Assembly: GCA_021324775.1 (NCBI GenBank)
Contig: JAJPIM010000035.1
Location: forward strand, 29,909 to 93,908
Reading direction: 5' to 3'
Length of the DNA stretch: 64,000 bases
From: Gemmatimonadota bacterium
GTDB lineage: Bacteria > Gemmatimonadota > Gemmatimonadetes > Gemmatimonadales > Gemmatimonadaceae
Made by a program: the position numbers and the translations under genes. Below are positions 35,974 through 44,929 of the stretch, piece by piece (within the stretch, counting starts at the first letter, position 1; every line of letters starts with the position of its first letter). Under the pieces are notes generated by a model. The model saw nothing but the letters and a program-made list of their open reading frames with translations. It was not told the DNA's origin and ran no database searches.

Positions 35974-37758
35974 CTACCAATCCTTGTCCCCTGGCGGCAT
36001 ATCGGGGGGGTTCTGGCGGAGCGCCTTGCCCTCGACGTCGCGTTCTTCACGCGCCGCACTGTTCAGCAGCTCTTCGGCCTGGCGCCGGCCGAGGGCGCCG
36101 GCACCTCCGCCGTTTGGACGCGGCGGCGGGGGCGTGTTCGACGGCGCATCGTTCGAGCCCCCGCCTCCGCCACCTCCCCCGCCTCCCTTCCGTTGCCGGA
36201 GGGCCAGCTCGTAGTTCCAGCGTGCATCCGCATCGGCCGGCCGGTCAAGGAGGATCCGCTTGTAGGCATCGAGGGCCGCGTCGAGCTCCGACGACCCGCT
36301 GTCCGCCGGCGCTGCCAAGCCGCGCCGCAAATGCGCGAGTCCCAGGTTGAACCATGAGCGATATCGCACGTCCGGGTCGCGAGCGTCCGTCACCCGAGTG
36401 AGAGCCGCGATCGCCGCATCCGCGGAATCGGATGCCAGGAGCGCCGTGCCGTAGTTGTAGAGCGTACGCAGCGAGCGGTCGCCCGCGCTGATGGCGCGCC
36501 GCATGCTAGCCACCTGGCTGGCGGCCTGGCCGGCCGGCATCTGCGATTGCGTCGCCGTCACGGCGTACGGCGGCGTCCATCGTCCCCGTGGCGCGGGATT
36601 CGGGGCCAGCCCCGGCATGATGACGACGATGGCGACGATCGCGCTGGCTCGCGCCGCGAGCAAGGCTGGGGCCGCACCGGCCGCCGAGTACGCGATGCCG
36701 CGGCGCGGAGCGCGGCGCGAATCCGCAAGAAGGGTGTCGATCGCCAGGAGGAGGAGCGCCACGGCCAGAAAGATCTGAAAGCGCGGCGACCGATCCTCAC
36801 CCTCCTCGACGGCGCGCTGCGTGACGCGTAGTGTGCTCAGGGCCCGGCGGATGTTCGCCGCCTTGTCCGTGGTTGTCGCTGGGATGAACGTGCCGTGTCC
36901 CGCCTCCGCGGCGGCCGCCAGCAGGTCGGGCATATAGTGAGTGACGACGACCTCGCCCGATGCGTCGCGCTTCAGCGTCGTTGCACCGCCAGACTGCAGC
37001 GGGATCGTCGATCCGTGCTCCGTCCCGTAGCCCACCGTAACGAGGCTGATGCCCTCTTCCGCTGCGTGCGCCGCCGCCGCGCGAACGTCCATCTCATCGT
37101 CGAAGCCCTCGCCGTCGCTCAGGATGATCAGGGCGCGATCCGCGGCGGTCGGCGTTGCGAGCAGCAGGTCGGTTCCCTGCCGGATGGCTCTGGAGATCGA
37201 CGTTCCCGGCTGGCCGACGACCGAGGGGTCGAGGTTATCGAGAAACAGCCCGATCGCGCCGTCATCGATCGTCAGCGGCGTCAGGATGTAGCTCCGCCCC
37301 GCGAAGGCGATGAGCGCCATGCGGTCTCCCGGCGCCAGCGCGCGCAAGCGCCGCACGTCCTGCTTCGCACGCTCCAGCCGGCTCGGCGGCGCATCCGGCG
37401 CGAGCATCGACAGCGACGCATCGACCGCGACCGCGACATCGGCACCCGACGAACGAATCGCCGTCCGCTCCGTGCCCCAGCGTGGACCGCCCATGGCGAT
37501 TCCCACGCACAGCGCCGCGCCGCCCAGCAGAAACACACGTCGTCCGGTCGGCGGGGGTCCACTCGCGGGCAGCAGCCGGGCAACCGTTTCGGGGTTGCCG
37601 AACAGCCGGAGGCGGCGTTTCCGGTCCCGGGCCCGGCGCACCAGCAAAGCCACGACGAGCGCCGGAGCGGCGATAGCAAGGAGGAGCCACAGCGGCTTCT
37701 CCAGGCACGGCTGGGAAACCGCGAGCGCCTGCAGGGAGATGCCGCCCGCCTGGATCAT
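35974..37758 (-). CDS. BatB-BatC fusion: VWA-domain membrane protein with C-terminal TPR
   Basis: A 594-residue protein. Two N-terminal TMs flank an RLFGNPETVARLL segment, then a von Willebrand A domain with the MIDAS motif DASLS (about residues 113-117) and ILSDGEG. A TM near residue 330 is followed by an exported TPR-like part (LRTLYNYGTALLASDSADAAIAALTRV and SWFNLGLAHLRRG) and a Gly-rich tail ending NPPDMPPGDKDW, typical of BatC. The second cluster in this window keeps the same two modules as separate genes. ATG overlaps the batA stop by 4 bp. Confidence 0.85.
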   Translation of the reverse strand: MIQAGGISLQALAVSQPCLEKPLWLLLAIAAPALVVALLVRRARDRKRRLRLFGNPETVARLLPASGPPPTGRRVFLLGGAALCVGIAMGGPRWGTERTAIRSSGADVAVAVDASLSMLAPDAPPSRLERAKQDVRRLRALAPGDRMALIAFAGRSYILTPLTIDDGAIGLFLDNLDPSVVGQPGTSISRAIRQGTDLLLATPTAADRALIILSDGEGFDDEMDVRAAAAHAAEEGISLVTVGYGTEHGSTIPLQSGGATTLKRDASGEVVVTHYMPDLLAAAAEAGHGTFIPATTTDKAANIRRALSTLRVTQRAVEEGEDRSPRFQIFLAVALLLLAIDTLLADSRRAPRRGIAYSAAGAAPALLAARASAIVAIVVIMPGLAPNPAPRGRWTPPYAVTATQSQMPAGQAASQVASMRRAISAGDRSLRTLYNYGTALLASDSADAAIAALTRVTDARDPDVRYRSWFNLGLAHLRRGLAAPADSGSSELDAALDAYKRILLDRPADADARWNYELALRQRKGGGGGGGGGGSNDAPSNTPPPPRPNGGGAGALGRRQAEELLNSAAREERDVEGKALRQNPPDMPPGDKDW

Positions 37759-38756
37759 ATGAGCGGCCCTCGCCAGGCAAAGAGGCCGAGCTCGAGGAGC
37801 AGGGCCGCGATCGCGCACGCCAGCGGCCATCGGAACTGCTCGACGTACCGGACGTACGACTGGGTTCGGACCGGCACACGCTCCAGGTGATCGATCTGCT
37901 CGTAGATCTGGCGGAGCGCATCCGCGTCGCGGGCGCGAAAGAACCGGGCGTGGGTGACGCGCGCGATGTCGGACAACAACGGCTCGTCGATGCGCACCTC
38001 GCGGTTCTCGTACCGGAGGCCGAACAGGCCGCGTCCGACCGGCACTGGCGCCAGACCCTCCGAGCCGATCCCAATCGTGTAGATCCTGATGCCGAACACC
38101 GCGGCCGCGCGCGCCGCCGTCCGCGGATCGATCGACCCGCGATTGTTCACTCCGTCCGTCAGCAGAATCATGACGCGCGACGGGCCGGGCGCCGCCCGCA
38201 AGCGGTTCGCGGCGGTCGCGATGGCGGTACCGATCGCCGTCCCGTCCTCGAGCTGGCCGGCCTGCAGGTTGTCGACGGCCGCATTGACCACCGGATAGTC
38301 GAGCGTCAGCGGCACCTGCGTGAGTGCCTCGCCGGCGAACGCCACCACGCCGATCCGGTCGGCCGTACGCCCGGCGATGAAGCGCTTCATCGTCGCTTTC
38401 GCCACTTCCAGCCGGTTGTCGGGTTGAAAGTCCAGCGCGAGCATGGAGCTCGACAGGTCCACCACGAGCACGATGTTGATGCCCTCGCTCGTGACACTCT
38501 CCGCGCGTGCACCGGATCGTGGCCGGGCAAGCGCGACGATCACTCCCGCGAGCGCGGCATTTCGCAAGACGAACAGCACGCGCGCGCGCATCCGGCCGGT
38601 GCGCGGGCCCGCCGCGAGAGCCGATACGCGCGAGAACGTGACAGCGTTCGGCCGGCGGCCGCTGCGCCAGATCCACCACGCCGGGAGGATCGCGAGCGCG
38701 AGCAGCACCCACGGCGCACCGAAGGTGAGCGCCGAGCTGGCGAGGGCCGTGATCAT
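37755..38756 (-). CDS. batA: BatA-like VWA-domain membrane protein
   Basis: A 333-residue protein with two N-terminal TMs (LTFGAPWVLLALAILPAWWIW and LFVLRNAALAGVIVALA), a VWA domain with MIDAS DLSSS (about residues 100-104) and LLTDGVNN, and a C-terminal TM (WPLACAIAALLLELGLFAW). It resembles BatA of the Bacteroides aerotolerance operon, whose proteins form membrane assemblies with MoxR ATPases. ATG overlaps the upstream stop by 4 bp (ATGA). Confidence 0.88.
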   Translation of the reverse strand: MITALASSALTFGAPWVLLALAILPAWWIWRSGRRPNAVTFSRVSALAAGPRTGRMRARVLFVLRNAALAGVIVALARPRSGARAESVTSEGINIVLVVDLSSSMLALDFQPDNRLEVAKATMKRFIAGRTADRIGVVAFAGEALTQVPLTLDYPVVNAAVDNLQAGQLEDGTAIGTAIATAANRLRAAPGPSRVMILLTDGVNNRGSIDPRTAARAAAVFGIRIYTIGIGSEGLAPVPVGRGLFGLRYENREVRIDEPLLSDIARVTHARFFRARDADALRQIYEQIDHLERVPVRTQSYVRYVEQFRWPLACAIAALLLELGLFAWRGPLI

Positions 38757-39934
38757 GCGGCGTGTCCTCGCGTGGTGGACGCAGAATCGCGGTGCCCCTC
38801 CGGAGCGGAGGCCGCTGTCGTGCGGGCCGCCGCCGCGGCGGCCGCCGCCGCCGCAGCCACACGCTGTTCGACCTCCTCGACGAGCCGGCGTGCATCTGTC
38901 CCCATCGCTTTCGCCTCCTCCACGGAGAGCAACTGGCGTGCGAATTTCACGCGATCGCTCTTCGCCAGCAGGCCCCGGAGACGGGCCTGCGGAATCCGGC
39001 GATCCTCCGCCACGGCGGCGATGAGCTCGGCCGAGGTAAAGGCCATCGACTCCGGCGCCAACCGCCGCACGAGATAGGTGCGGGTGATGTCGATCGCGAG
39101 CGCCACGTACCGTCCGGGCTCGCCTGCATCCAGCAGGCCGATGCGGTCCAGCGTGCCGAACTCGCGCGTCGCATCGGCGAATGGGTCCGCGCTCGGCGCT
39201 TCGGCGCGCGGTCGCCGCCGCCACCACCGCACGAGCAGCCAGAGGAAAAGCACCGTCCCCAGCACGACGACGACGACCTGCCAGAGAGGCCACCACGTTC
39301 GCGGCATCGCAAACAGGGCCCGCGCGCCGCGCGGGATCCGATGCGCCGCGTCCGCGGGCGCCGTCGCCCTCACGAGAATCGTCAGGTCGCCGAACGGGAC
39401 GGTAGCATCGGCTCCGGCGCCGTGAAACGTGGCGGGGGCGAACGCGACCGGCTGCCGGCCGAGATCCCACGCGGCGAGCCGATAGGTCGCCGAGTAATCC
39501 GTGGACGATGAATCGGATTCAACCGCAAGCGCTCGGGGATCCAGGGCCTCGACAGCAGCACCCGAGTCCGGGCCGGCGGGAAGCGTGATCGTCGCCCCCT
39601 TGGGGGCCCGGACATGCAGCACCACCAGGAACGGCTCCCCGATCCGCACGGTGTCCGGTGTGATGCGGGCGCTGGCCCGCGCGGGCGGGCGCGCGGCGGC
39701 GGCCGCCGGCGGTGCGGCCCGGGGCGCCACCTGCTCCGCAGTCTGCGTTGCAGCCGGCGGAGCGGTATGGTGGGCCGGATGCCGGGGCGGCTGCGCTGGC
39801 GGAAAGAACAGCAGCGCGGAGATCGCGAATGCCGGCACGCGCGGTGCGCGCCGCAGGCCGCGACCGGCTCTCACGCACTCCACGCTCACGCACTCCACGC
39901 TCACGCACTCCACGCTCACGCACTCCACGCTCAC
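38753..39934 (-). CDS. BatD/DUF4381-like membrane protein with repeat-encoded N-terminus
   Basis: A protein of up to 393 residues. The N-terminus reads SVECV four times because of a 15-bp tandem repeat, followed by a hydrophobic signal-like stretch (VPAFAISALLFFPPA). An Ala/Pro-rich linker leads to a beta-sandwich-like domain (ARITPDTVRIGEPFLVVLHVRAPKGATITLPAGP), one TM (LWQVVVVVLGTVLFLWLLV) and a cytoplasmic helical domain ending in a poly-Ala run. The start is ambiguous, because each repeat contains an in-frame GTG. The gene overlaps its neighbours by GTGA and ATGA and stands between DUF58 and BatA, the position of DUF4381/BatD-type proteins. Confidence 0.75.
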   Translation of the reverse strand: MSVECVSVECVSVECVSVECVRAGRGLRRAPRVPAFAISALLFFPPAQPPRHPAHHTAPPAATQTAEQVAPRAAPPAAAAARPPARASARITPDTVRIGEPFLVVLHVRAPKGATITLPAGPDSGAAVEALDPRALAVESDSSSTDYSATYRLAAWDLGRQPVAFAPATFHGAGADATVPFGDLTILVRATAPADAAHRIPRGARALFAMPRTWWPLWQVVVVVLGTVLFLWLLVRWWRRRPRAEAPSADPFADATREFGTLDRIGLLDAGEPGRYVALAIDITRTYLVRRLAPESMAFTSAELIAAVAEDRRIPQARLRGLLAKSDRVKFARQLLSVEEAKAMGTDARRLVEEVEQRVAAAAAAAAAAARTTAASAPEGHRDSASTTRGHAA

Positions 39935-39936
39935 GC
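39871..39936. repeat. 15-bp tandem array carrying repeated GGAG and GTG start signals
   Basis: Four identical copies of the 15-bp unit tcacgcactccacgc span 39871-39930, plus a 6-bp partial copy. On the minus strand each unit reads GCGTGGAGTGCGTGA, so every unit holds a GGAG and an in-frame GTG. The array overlaps both the stop codon of the DUF58 gene and the start of the next gene, whose N-terminus becomes (SVECV)4. Confidence 0.95.
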
Positions 39937-40968
39937 GCTCCGCCGCCGGGCGCGCGTCTCTCGCCCGCGAAAGAACGTCAGCAGCGGTTCGACCACACCC
40001 CGGTCCGTGCCAATCACGATCTCGTCGATGGCCAACTGCCGGAAGAGCTTCTGGCGAGCAAGCCGCTCATCAGCCGTGCGGCGCGCATATGCCGACCGCA
40101 CGCCCGGCGCACTCGTGTCGACGTCGATGATCACCCCGGTCTCGGGGTCGGCGAACCGGACGAGGCCGACGTCAGGCAGCGAGCGTTCGCCCGGATCCTC
40201 GACGGACACTGCGATCACGTCGTGCCGCTGACCGAGGAGCGACAACTGGCGGTCGTAGCCGGAGGCCTGGAAATCGGACATGACGAACACGATGGTCCGG
40301 TGCGTGAGCAGCCGCGTGAGATACGCCAGCGCCCCGGTGAGATCGGTGCCGGATCGCGCCGGCGACGGTGCGAGCAACTCACGGATCACGCGCAGGGCGT
40401 GCCGGCGTCCCTTGCGCGGTGGCACGACCAGTTCGATGCGATCGGTGAACAGCACCGCTCCCACCCGGTCGTTGTTGCGGACGGCCGACATCGCGAGGAC
40501 CGTCGCGAGCTCGCTCGCGGCCTCCGCCTTGAACCGTGTGGCGGTGCCGAAGCGCTCCGAGCCCGAAAGATCCACGGCGAGCAGGATCGTCAGCTCGCGC
40601 TCCTCGACGTACCGTTTCACGAACGGGCGGGCCATGCGTGCGGTGACGTTCCAATCGATCGCCCGCACCTCGTCACCAGGGAGGTATTCGCGCACCTCCG
40701 CGAACTCGAGGCCCTGCCCTTTGAACACCGACCGGTACTCCCCGGTGAAGAGCGAGTTCACGAGGCGCCGGGTCCGAACCTCCAGTAGCCGCACCTGCCG
40801 CAGGACCGCTGGCGAAACTCCCGCATGCAGGACGCCAGGGTGCCGGGCGGCCTGCTGCGAGATCCGCTGCGGCGACGGACCGGACTGCGTGATCCGGGCC
40901 AGCGCGGGCGCGTCTGGCGCCAGCGCCGCTCCCGCGGAAGCGCGCGGCCGTTGCGCCGCCCCGCTCAC
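39931..40968 (-). CDS. DUF58 protein of the first Bat cluster
   Basis: A 345-residue DUF58 protein, the usual partner of MoxR ATPases. Conserved segments are SLFTGEYRSVFKGQGLEFAEVREYLPGDEVRAIDWNVTARMARPFVKRYVEEREL and the VWA-like core LAVDLSGSERFGT, AAVRNNDRVGAVLFTDRIELVVPPRKGRRHALRVIREL. Soluble; role presumed in assembling or inserting the Bat proteins. GTG start overlaps the moxR stop by 4 bp. The first 50 residues are Ala/Pro-rich and non-conserved. Confidence 0.9.
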   Translation of the reverse strand: MSGAAQRPRASAGAALAPDAPALARITQSGPSPQRISQQAARHPGVLHAGVSPAVLRQVRLLEVRTRRLVNSLFTGEYRSVFKGQGLEFAEVREYLPGDEVRAIDWNVTARMARPFVKRYVEERELTILLAVDLSGSERFGTATRFKAEAASELATVLAMSAVRNNDRVGAVLFTDRIELVVPPRKGRRHALRVIRELLAPSPARSGTDLTGALAYLTRLLTHRTIVFVMSDFQASGYDRQLSLLGQRHDVIAVSVEDPGERSLPDVGLVRFADPETGVIIDVDTSAPGVRSAYARRTADERLARQKLFRQLAIDEIVIGTDRGVVEPLLTFFRGRETRARRRSA

Positions 40969-41966
40969 GGACTCTCTATCGCGCCCAGAATCCGCTGGAC
41001 GATACGATCGCTGGACACGGCTTCGGCTTCCGCCTCGAAGGACGTCAGGATCCGATGGCGCAAAACATCCGGCGCTATGGCCTTTACATCGTCCGGCGTG
41101 ACGAAGTTCCGCCCCCGGAGGAACGCGTGGGCCCGGGACGCCTGAGCCAGTGCGATGGTGGCGCGAGGGCTCGCGCCGAACTCGATCAGTGAGGCCAGAT
41201 CCTGCAGTCCGGCGTCGGCGGGCGTCCGCGTGACGTGCACGATCTCCACGATGTAGTCGACGATGCGGTCGTCCATGTACAACTCACTGATGCGGTGGCG
41301 GGCCTCGAGAATCGCGGCGGGCGACGCCACGCGGTCCACGGGAATGGCGACTCCGCCCGACATCCGGCGCATGATCTCTTTCTCTTCATCGCGCGTGGGA
41401 TAGCCGACCCGCAACTTCATCATGAAGCGATCGACCTGGGCCTCGGGCAGCGGATACGTGCCCTCCTGTTCGATCGGATTCTGGGTCGCGAGCACCAGAA
41501 ACGGCTCGTCGAGCGTATACGTCGTCCCGCCGATCGTGACCTGCTTCTCCTGCATCGCTTCGAGCAGCGCGGCCTGGACCTTCGCCGGGGCGCGGTTGAT
41601 CTCGTCGGCCAGCACGATGTTCGCGAAGATCGGTCCGCGCTTCACCGAGAACTGCCCGTTGGACTGATCGTACACCTGGGTGCCGATGACATCCGCCGGC
41701 AGCAGGTCCGGCGTGAACTGAATCCGCGAGAACGTCGTCCGGATCGTCTCGGCCAGTGTGCGCACGGCCAGTGTCTTGGCGAGCCCCGGCACTCCTTCGA
41801 GCAGCACGTGGCCGCCCGTCAGGAGGCTGATGAGCAGCCGCTCGACCATGTACTCCTGGCCCACCACGCGCCGGGCCACCTCGTGCATGACGGACTGCGC
41901 CAGCGCGACATCCGCCGGGCCGACTGCCGGAGCCTGCGCTACGGCTGCTGCCGAACGTTCCGTCAC
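40965..41966 (-). CDS. moxR: MoxR-family AAA+ ATPase (cluster 1)
   Basis: A 333-residue AAA+ ATPase. Walker A LLEGVPGLAKT (about residues 55-65), Walker B IVLADEINRAPAKVQAALLEAMQEKQVTIGG, sensor region LATQNPIEQEGTYPLPEAQVDRFMMKL and the C-terminal lid domain are all intact. MoxR proteins act as chaperones for metal or complex assembly with VWA partners. The GTG at 41964-41966 overlaps the stop of the pseudouridine synthase by 4 bp; the conserved region begins about 15 residues later. Confidence 0.94.
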   Translation of the reverse strand: MTERSAAAVAQAPAVGPADVALAQSVMHEVARRVVGQEYMVERLLISLLTGGHVLLEGVPGLAKTLAVRTLAETIRTTFSRIQFTPDLLPADVIGTQVYDQSNGQFSVKRGPIFANIVLADEINRAPAKVQAALLEAMQEKQVTIGGTTYTLDEPFLVLATQNPIEQEGTYPLPEAQVDRFMMKLRVGYPTRDEEKEIMRRMSGGVAIPVDRVASPAAILEARHRISELYMDDRIVDYIVEIVHVTRTPADAGLQDLASLIEFGASPRATIALAQASRAHAFLRGRNFVTPDDVKAIAPDVLRHRILTSFEAEAEAVSSDRIVQRILGAIESP

Positions 41967-42718
41967 TGTGATGCCGCGACGAGCCGGCGCTCCGCGGCGG
42001 TCAGCGCCCGGACGGCCCCTGCCGGCAGCGTGCCCAGCTCGATGGGGCCGAACCGCGTGCGGACCAACCGCTCGACGCGAAGATTCGCGGCCACGCACGC
42101 CCGGCGGACTTCGTGGGTCCGGCCTTCGGTGATCGTGAGCTCGATCTCCCACCGGCGATTCCCGGCCGGCTGCACGGTCACCTCGCGCGGGCGCACGATG
42201 CCGTCCTCGAGCTGGATGCCGCGCCGGAACTCGCGGGCCGCGAGTACGGCGTTCCCCTGCACGGTGGCCACGTAGGTGCGCGCGACCGCGTGGCTCGGAT
42301 GCGTCAGACGATGAGCGGCGACGCCGTCGGTGGTCAGCAGCAGAAGACCCTCCGTCATGTAGTCCAGGCGCCCGACGTACCGCAGGCCCGGGCGGCGCAT
42401 CGCGGGCGGCACGAGATCGAAGACCGTCCGGCGGGTCGCGCCCCGTTCGTCGCGCGCCGTCGTCAGCACGCCGGCCGGCTTGTGCATCACGAGCCACGTC
42501 TCGCCGCGGGGACGGACGACGGGCGTGCCATCAACGGTGATCTCATCGCGATCGGGGTCCACCGTCTCGCCGACGACTGCGACGCGCCCGTTGACGCGCA
42601 CCCGGCCGGCCGCCACCAGATCGTCGGCCCGGCGCCGTGAGGCGATTCCCGCATGCGCGAGCGCGCGCTGCACCCGAACACCGGACGGTGCCGATGCACG
42701 GTCCGGCCCCTGTGTCAC
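41963..42718 (-). CDS. rluB: Rlu-family 23S rRNA pseudouridine synthase (RluB/RsuA type)
   Basis: A 251-residue protein with an N-terminal S4 RNA-binding domain (VRVQRALAHAGIASRRRADDLVAAGRVRVNGRVA) and an RsuA/RluB catalytic domain. The catalytic Asp is in RYVGRLDYMTEGLLLLTTDG. LVMHKPAGVLTT and ITEGRTHEVRRACVA are typical. The scpA-scpB-rluB order is widespread in bacteria, favouring RluB. GTG start in a 4-bp GTGA overlap with scpB. Confidence 0.92.
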   Translation of the reverse strand: MTQGPDRASAPSGVRVQRALAHAGIASRRRADDLVAAGRVRVNGRVAVVGETVDPDRDEITVDGTPVVRPRGETWLVMHKPAGVLTTARDERGATRRTVFDLVPPAMRRPGLRYVGRLDYMTEGLLLLTTDGVAAHRLTHPSHAVARTYVATVQGNAVLAAREFRRGIQLEDGIVRPREVTVQPAGNRRWEIELTITEGRTHEVRRACVAANLRVERLVRTRFGPIELGTLPAGAVRALTAAERRLVAASQ

Positions 42719-43272
42719 GATGCCGGAGCTGGCGCGGCCTCGACCGCCGGACGGAGAGCCACCGCCAGCTCATCGGCGCGCGGCAGCTCACCCAGATGGC
42801 GCAAGGCGAAATGCTCGAGAAAGGCCGGTGTCGTCCCGTACAGCAGCGGACGGCCCAGCGCGTCCGCCTTGCCCATGACGTCCACGAGCCCTCGCTCCAG
42901 CAGGGACTTGAGGATCGACCCCGCCGACACGCCGCGGATCTCCTCGATGTCGGCGCGCGTGATCGGCTGCCGGTAGGCGATCAGCGCCAGCGTCTCCAGC
43001 GCGGCCGCGGAAAGCCGGTGCGGGCGCGATGCGATCTGCGCACGCTCGATGGCCGCCGTGTACTCCGGCCGTGTGAGGATCTGCCAGCCACCGGCGGCTT
43101 CCACGATCTCGATGCCGTGGCCGCCATCGTCGTATTGCGCTCGCAGCTCAATGAGTGCGGCTTCGACCGATTCGGGGGTCGCGTCAGGATCGAGCGCAGC
43201 CAGCGCCTCGGCGCTGACCGGCATTCCGCTCGCGAAGAGCGCGGCCTCAAGCAGCTGCGCCAGCGGTGTCAT
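42715..43272 (-). CDS. scpB: Segregation and condensation protein B
   Basis: A 185-residue winged-helix protein, the kite partner of SMC-ScpA. LEAALFASGMPVSAEALAAL, PHRLSAAALETLALIAYRQPITRADIEEIRGVSAGSILKSLLERGLV and GRPLLYGTTPAFLEHFALRHLGEL are characteristic. It helps chromosome condensation and segregation. ATG at 43270-43272 overlaps scpA by 26 bp. Confidence 0.95.
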   Translation of the reverse strand: MTPLAQLLEAALFASGMPVSAEALAALDPDATPESVEAALIELRAQYDDGGHGIEIVEAAGGWQILTRPEYTAAIERAQIASRPHRLSAAALETLALIAYRQPITRADIEEIRGVSAGSILKSLLERGLVDVMGKADALGRPLLYGTTPAFLEHFALRHLGELPRADELAVALRPAVEAAPAPAS

Positions 43273-44128
43273 AGGCAGTGGCCGGATCGAGTGGCGGCAG
43301 GGCGGGAGCGCCAACGGAATCCGAATTGCCGGCGAGCGTCTCCGGGCCGGCTTCGAGGCCGACGATCTCGAGCGCGCCGAACGGCAGCGATTGGCGGAGG
43401 ACGCATTCGCCGAGGCGGGCGAGCTCGAGAACCGCGAGCAGAACGGAGAGGATCTCCCACGGCTCGGCCCCCGCGCGTACCAGATCCCGCCAGCGGATCC
43501 GAGCCCGGCTGGCGAGGAGCGCGCGGGCCGCGGCCAGTGCGCCCGCCACGTCAAGGGCACGCGGTATGACCGCGTGGATGTCCGGGCCGCGCGACGCCCG
43601 GAGCAGCCGGTCGACCGCGGCCAGCAGGTCGGCCATCGCGGCCGAGAGGGGGCCCGCTGGCGCGAGGCGCTCCGGCGCGGCCGGCGCGGTCCGGGCGAAC
43701 CGATTTCGCCGGCTCTCCGCACGCCGCTCGAGGACATCCACCACTTCGCGGACCTGCTGGTATTCGAGCAGGCGACGGACCAGCTCCGCGCGCGGATCGT
43801 CCCAGGCCTCTGCGCCTTCATGCCGCGGCAGAAGCATCTGCGCCTTGATGCGCAGCAGCCGCGCGGCCATCTCGAGATACTCGGCCGCCTCATCGAGCCG
43901 GAGCGTCCGAATCCGCACCAGGAACTGTTCGGCGATCCGGGCAATCGGAATGTCGTAGATGTCGATCTGCTCTTCGCGCAACAGCGTGAGCAGCAGGTCG
44001 AGCGGCCCGCTGAAATGGGCGAGCTCCACGACGAACGACGCCGGGGGCGCGTCGTCTCCCGCGCGCGCAACGACAGGCTCGCGCCGTTGCCTCGGGTCGT
44101 CGCTCACGTCGATGAGTTCCGGCGGCAT
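43247..44128 (-). CDS. scpA: Segregation and condensation protein A
   Basis: A 293-residue kleisin subunit of the SMC complex. The N-terminal FSGPLDLLLTLLREEQIDIYDIPIARIAEQFLV and EYLEMAARLLRIKAQMLLP segments are the conserved SMC-head-binding part, and the C-terminal helices bind SMC. The ATG at 44126-44128 shares one base with the protease stop (TGATG). The tail after residue 260 is variable. Confidence 0.94.
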   Translation of the reverse strand: MPPELIDVSDDPRQRREPVVARAGDDAPPASFVVELAHFSGPLDLLLTLLREEQIDIYDIPIARIAEQFLVRIRTLRLDEAAEYLEMAARLLRIKAQMLLPRHEGAEAWDDPRAELVRRLLEYQQVREVVDVLERRAESRRNRFARTAPAAPERLAPAGPLSAAMADLLAAVDRLLRASRGPDIHAVIPRALDVAGALAAARALLASRARIRWRDLVRAGAEPWEILSVLLAVLELARLGECVLRQSLPFGALEIVGLEAGPETLAGNSDSVGAPALPPLDPATAYDTAGAAA

Positions 44129-44820
44129 CAGATCATTCCGGCGGGCAGCCAGTGCGGCGTCTGCAGTAGCACGAAACTCCGCACGCCGCTCTCGAGCAGC
44201 GACGTGGAGAGGTAGGCAGGCAGCAGCCAGTATGAAATAGCCGGGGTGTAATACAGGAGCAGCAGCACGATCAGGATGCCCGCGAATCCGATCTGCTGAT
44301 ATCGCTGCGCGAGCGCCGGCGGCAGGAGGTACTTCATGACGTGCGACCCGTCGAGTGGCGGGACCGGAAGGAGGTTGAACATGGCGAGGATCAGGTTCAA
44401 CCAGATGCCAAACCACGCCATCGCCTGCAAAATGCTGCAGATGCCGCTCGCAGCGGGGATCGCCTGCCCGATGAGCCCCGTGACGGCCACTGCAATCGTA
44501 CAGGCGATCGCAAGGACGACGTTCGTCGCGACGCCGGCCAGCGAGACGATGATGTCCCCACGCCGGTAGTTGCGGTAGTTGCTCGGATTGATCGGAACGG
44601 GCTTGGCTCCCGCCAGCACTGGCAAATGTGCCCAGAGCAGCATCGCCGGCAGTATGATCGACATCCACAGGTCGATGTGCTTGATCGGATTCCACGTCAG
44701 GCGACCAAGTTTATAGGCCGTCGTATCCCCCTGCTTCAACGCCGCGTATCCGTGGGCGTATTCATGCGCGATGATTGAAAAGAGCAGGACTGGCGCAATG
44801 AGGAGTAAGTACTGGGCCAA
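44128..44820 (-). CDS. Site-2 protease-type (M50) membrane metalloprotease
   Basis: A 230-residue polytopic protein of the compact M50 family. The zinc motif HEYAHGYAA lies in the first TM region (about residues 19-27) and the second motif NLLPVPPLDGSHVM at about 145-158 supplies the third ligand Asp. Around six TMs are predicted. Substrate unknown; no anti-sigma factor gene is nearby. The start is TTG at 44818-44820, because no ATG or GTG is in frame up to the predicted promoter 67 bp upstream. It heads the scpAB-bat operon. Confidence 0.9.
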   Translation of the reverse strand: MAQYLLLIAPVLLFSIIAHEYAHGYAALKQGDTTAYKLGRLTWNPIKHIDLWMSIILPAMLLWAHLPVLAGAKPVPINPSNYRNYRRGDIIVSLAGVATNVVLAIACTIAVAVTGLIGQAIPAASGICSILQAMAWFGIWLNLILAMFNLLPVPPLDGSHVMKYLLPPALAQRYQQIGFAGILIVLLLLYYTPAISYWLLPAYLSTSLLESGVRSFVLLQTPHWLPAGMI

Positions 44821-44886
44821 CGGAGCTGGGCGAAGGGTGGAGCGCCGGGTGGGGAGACAGCGCGTCGGCGGGCCTGCGGTAGCCTG

Positions 44887-44915
44887 AAGGTAGTCCGGCG
44901 GAAAACGTGTGTCAA
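44887..44915 (-). promoter_or_regulatory. Sigma70-type promoter for the M50-scpAB-bat operon
   Basis: TTGACA (44910-44915), 17-bp spacer and TACCTT (44887-44892) on the minus strand. It diverges from the rpsT promoter 15 bp away. Expected start near 44880, leaving about 60 nt of leader. Confidence 0.75.
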
Positions 44916-44929
44916 AGCAGTGTGGCGCC

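Noticed and set aside
36110..36190. Gly/Pro codon runs near the end of the BatB-BatC gene as a separate repeat element
   Set aside because: They encode the Gly-rich linker and Pro run of the TPR protein's tail and have no regular unit length.
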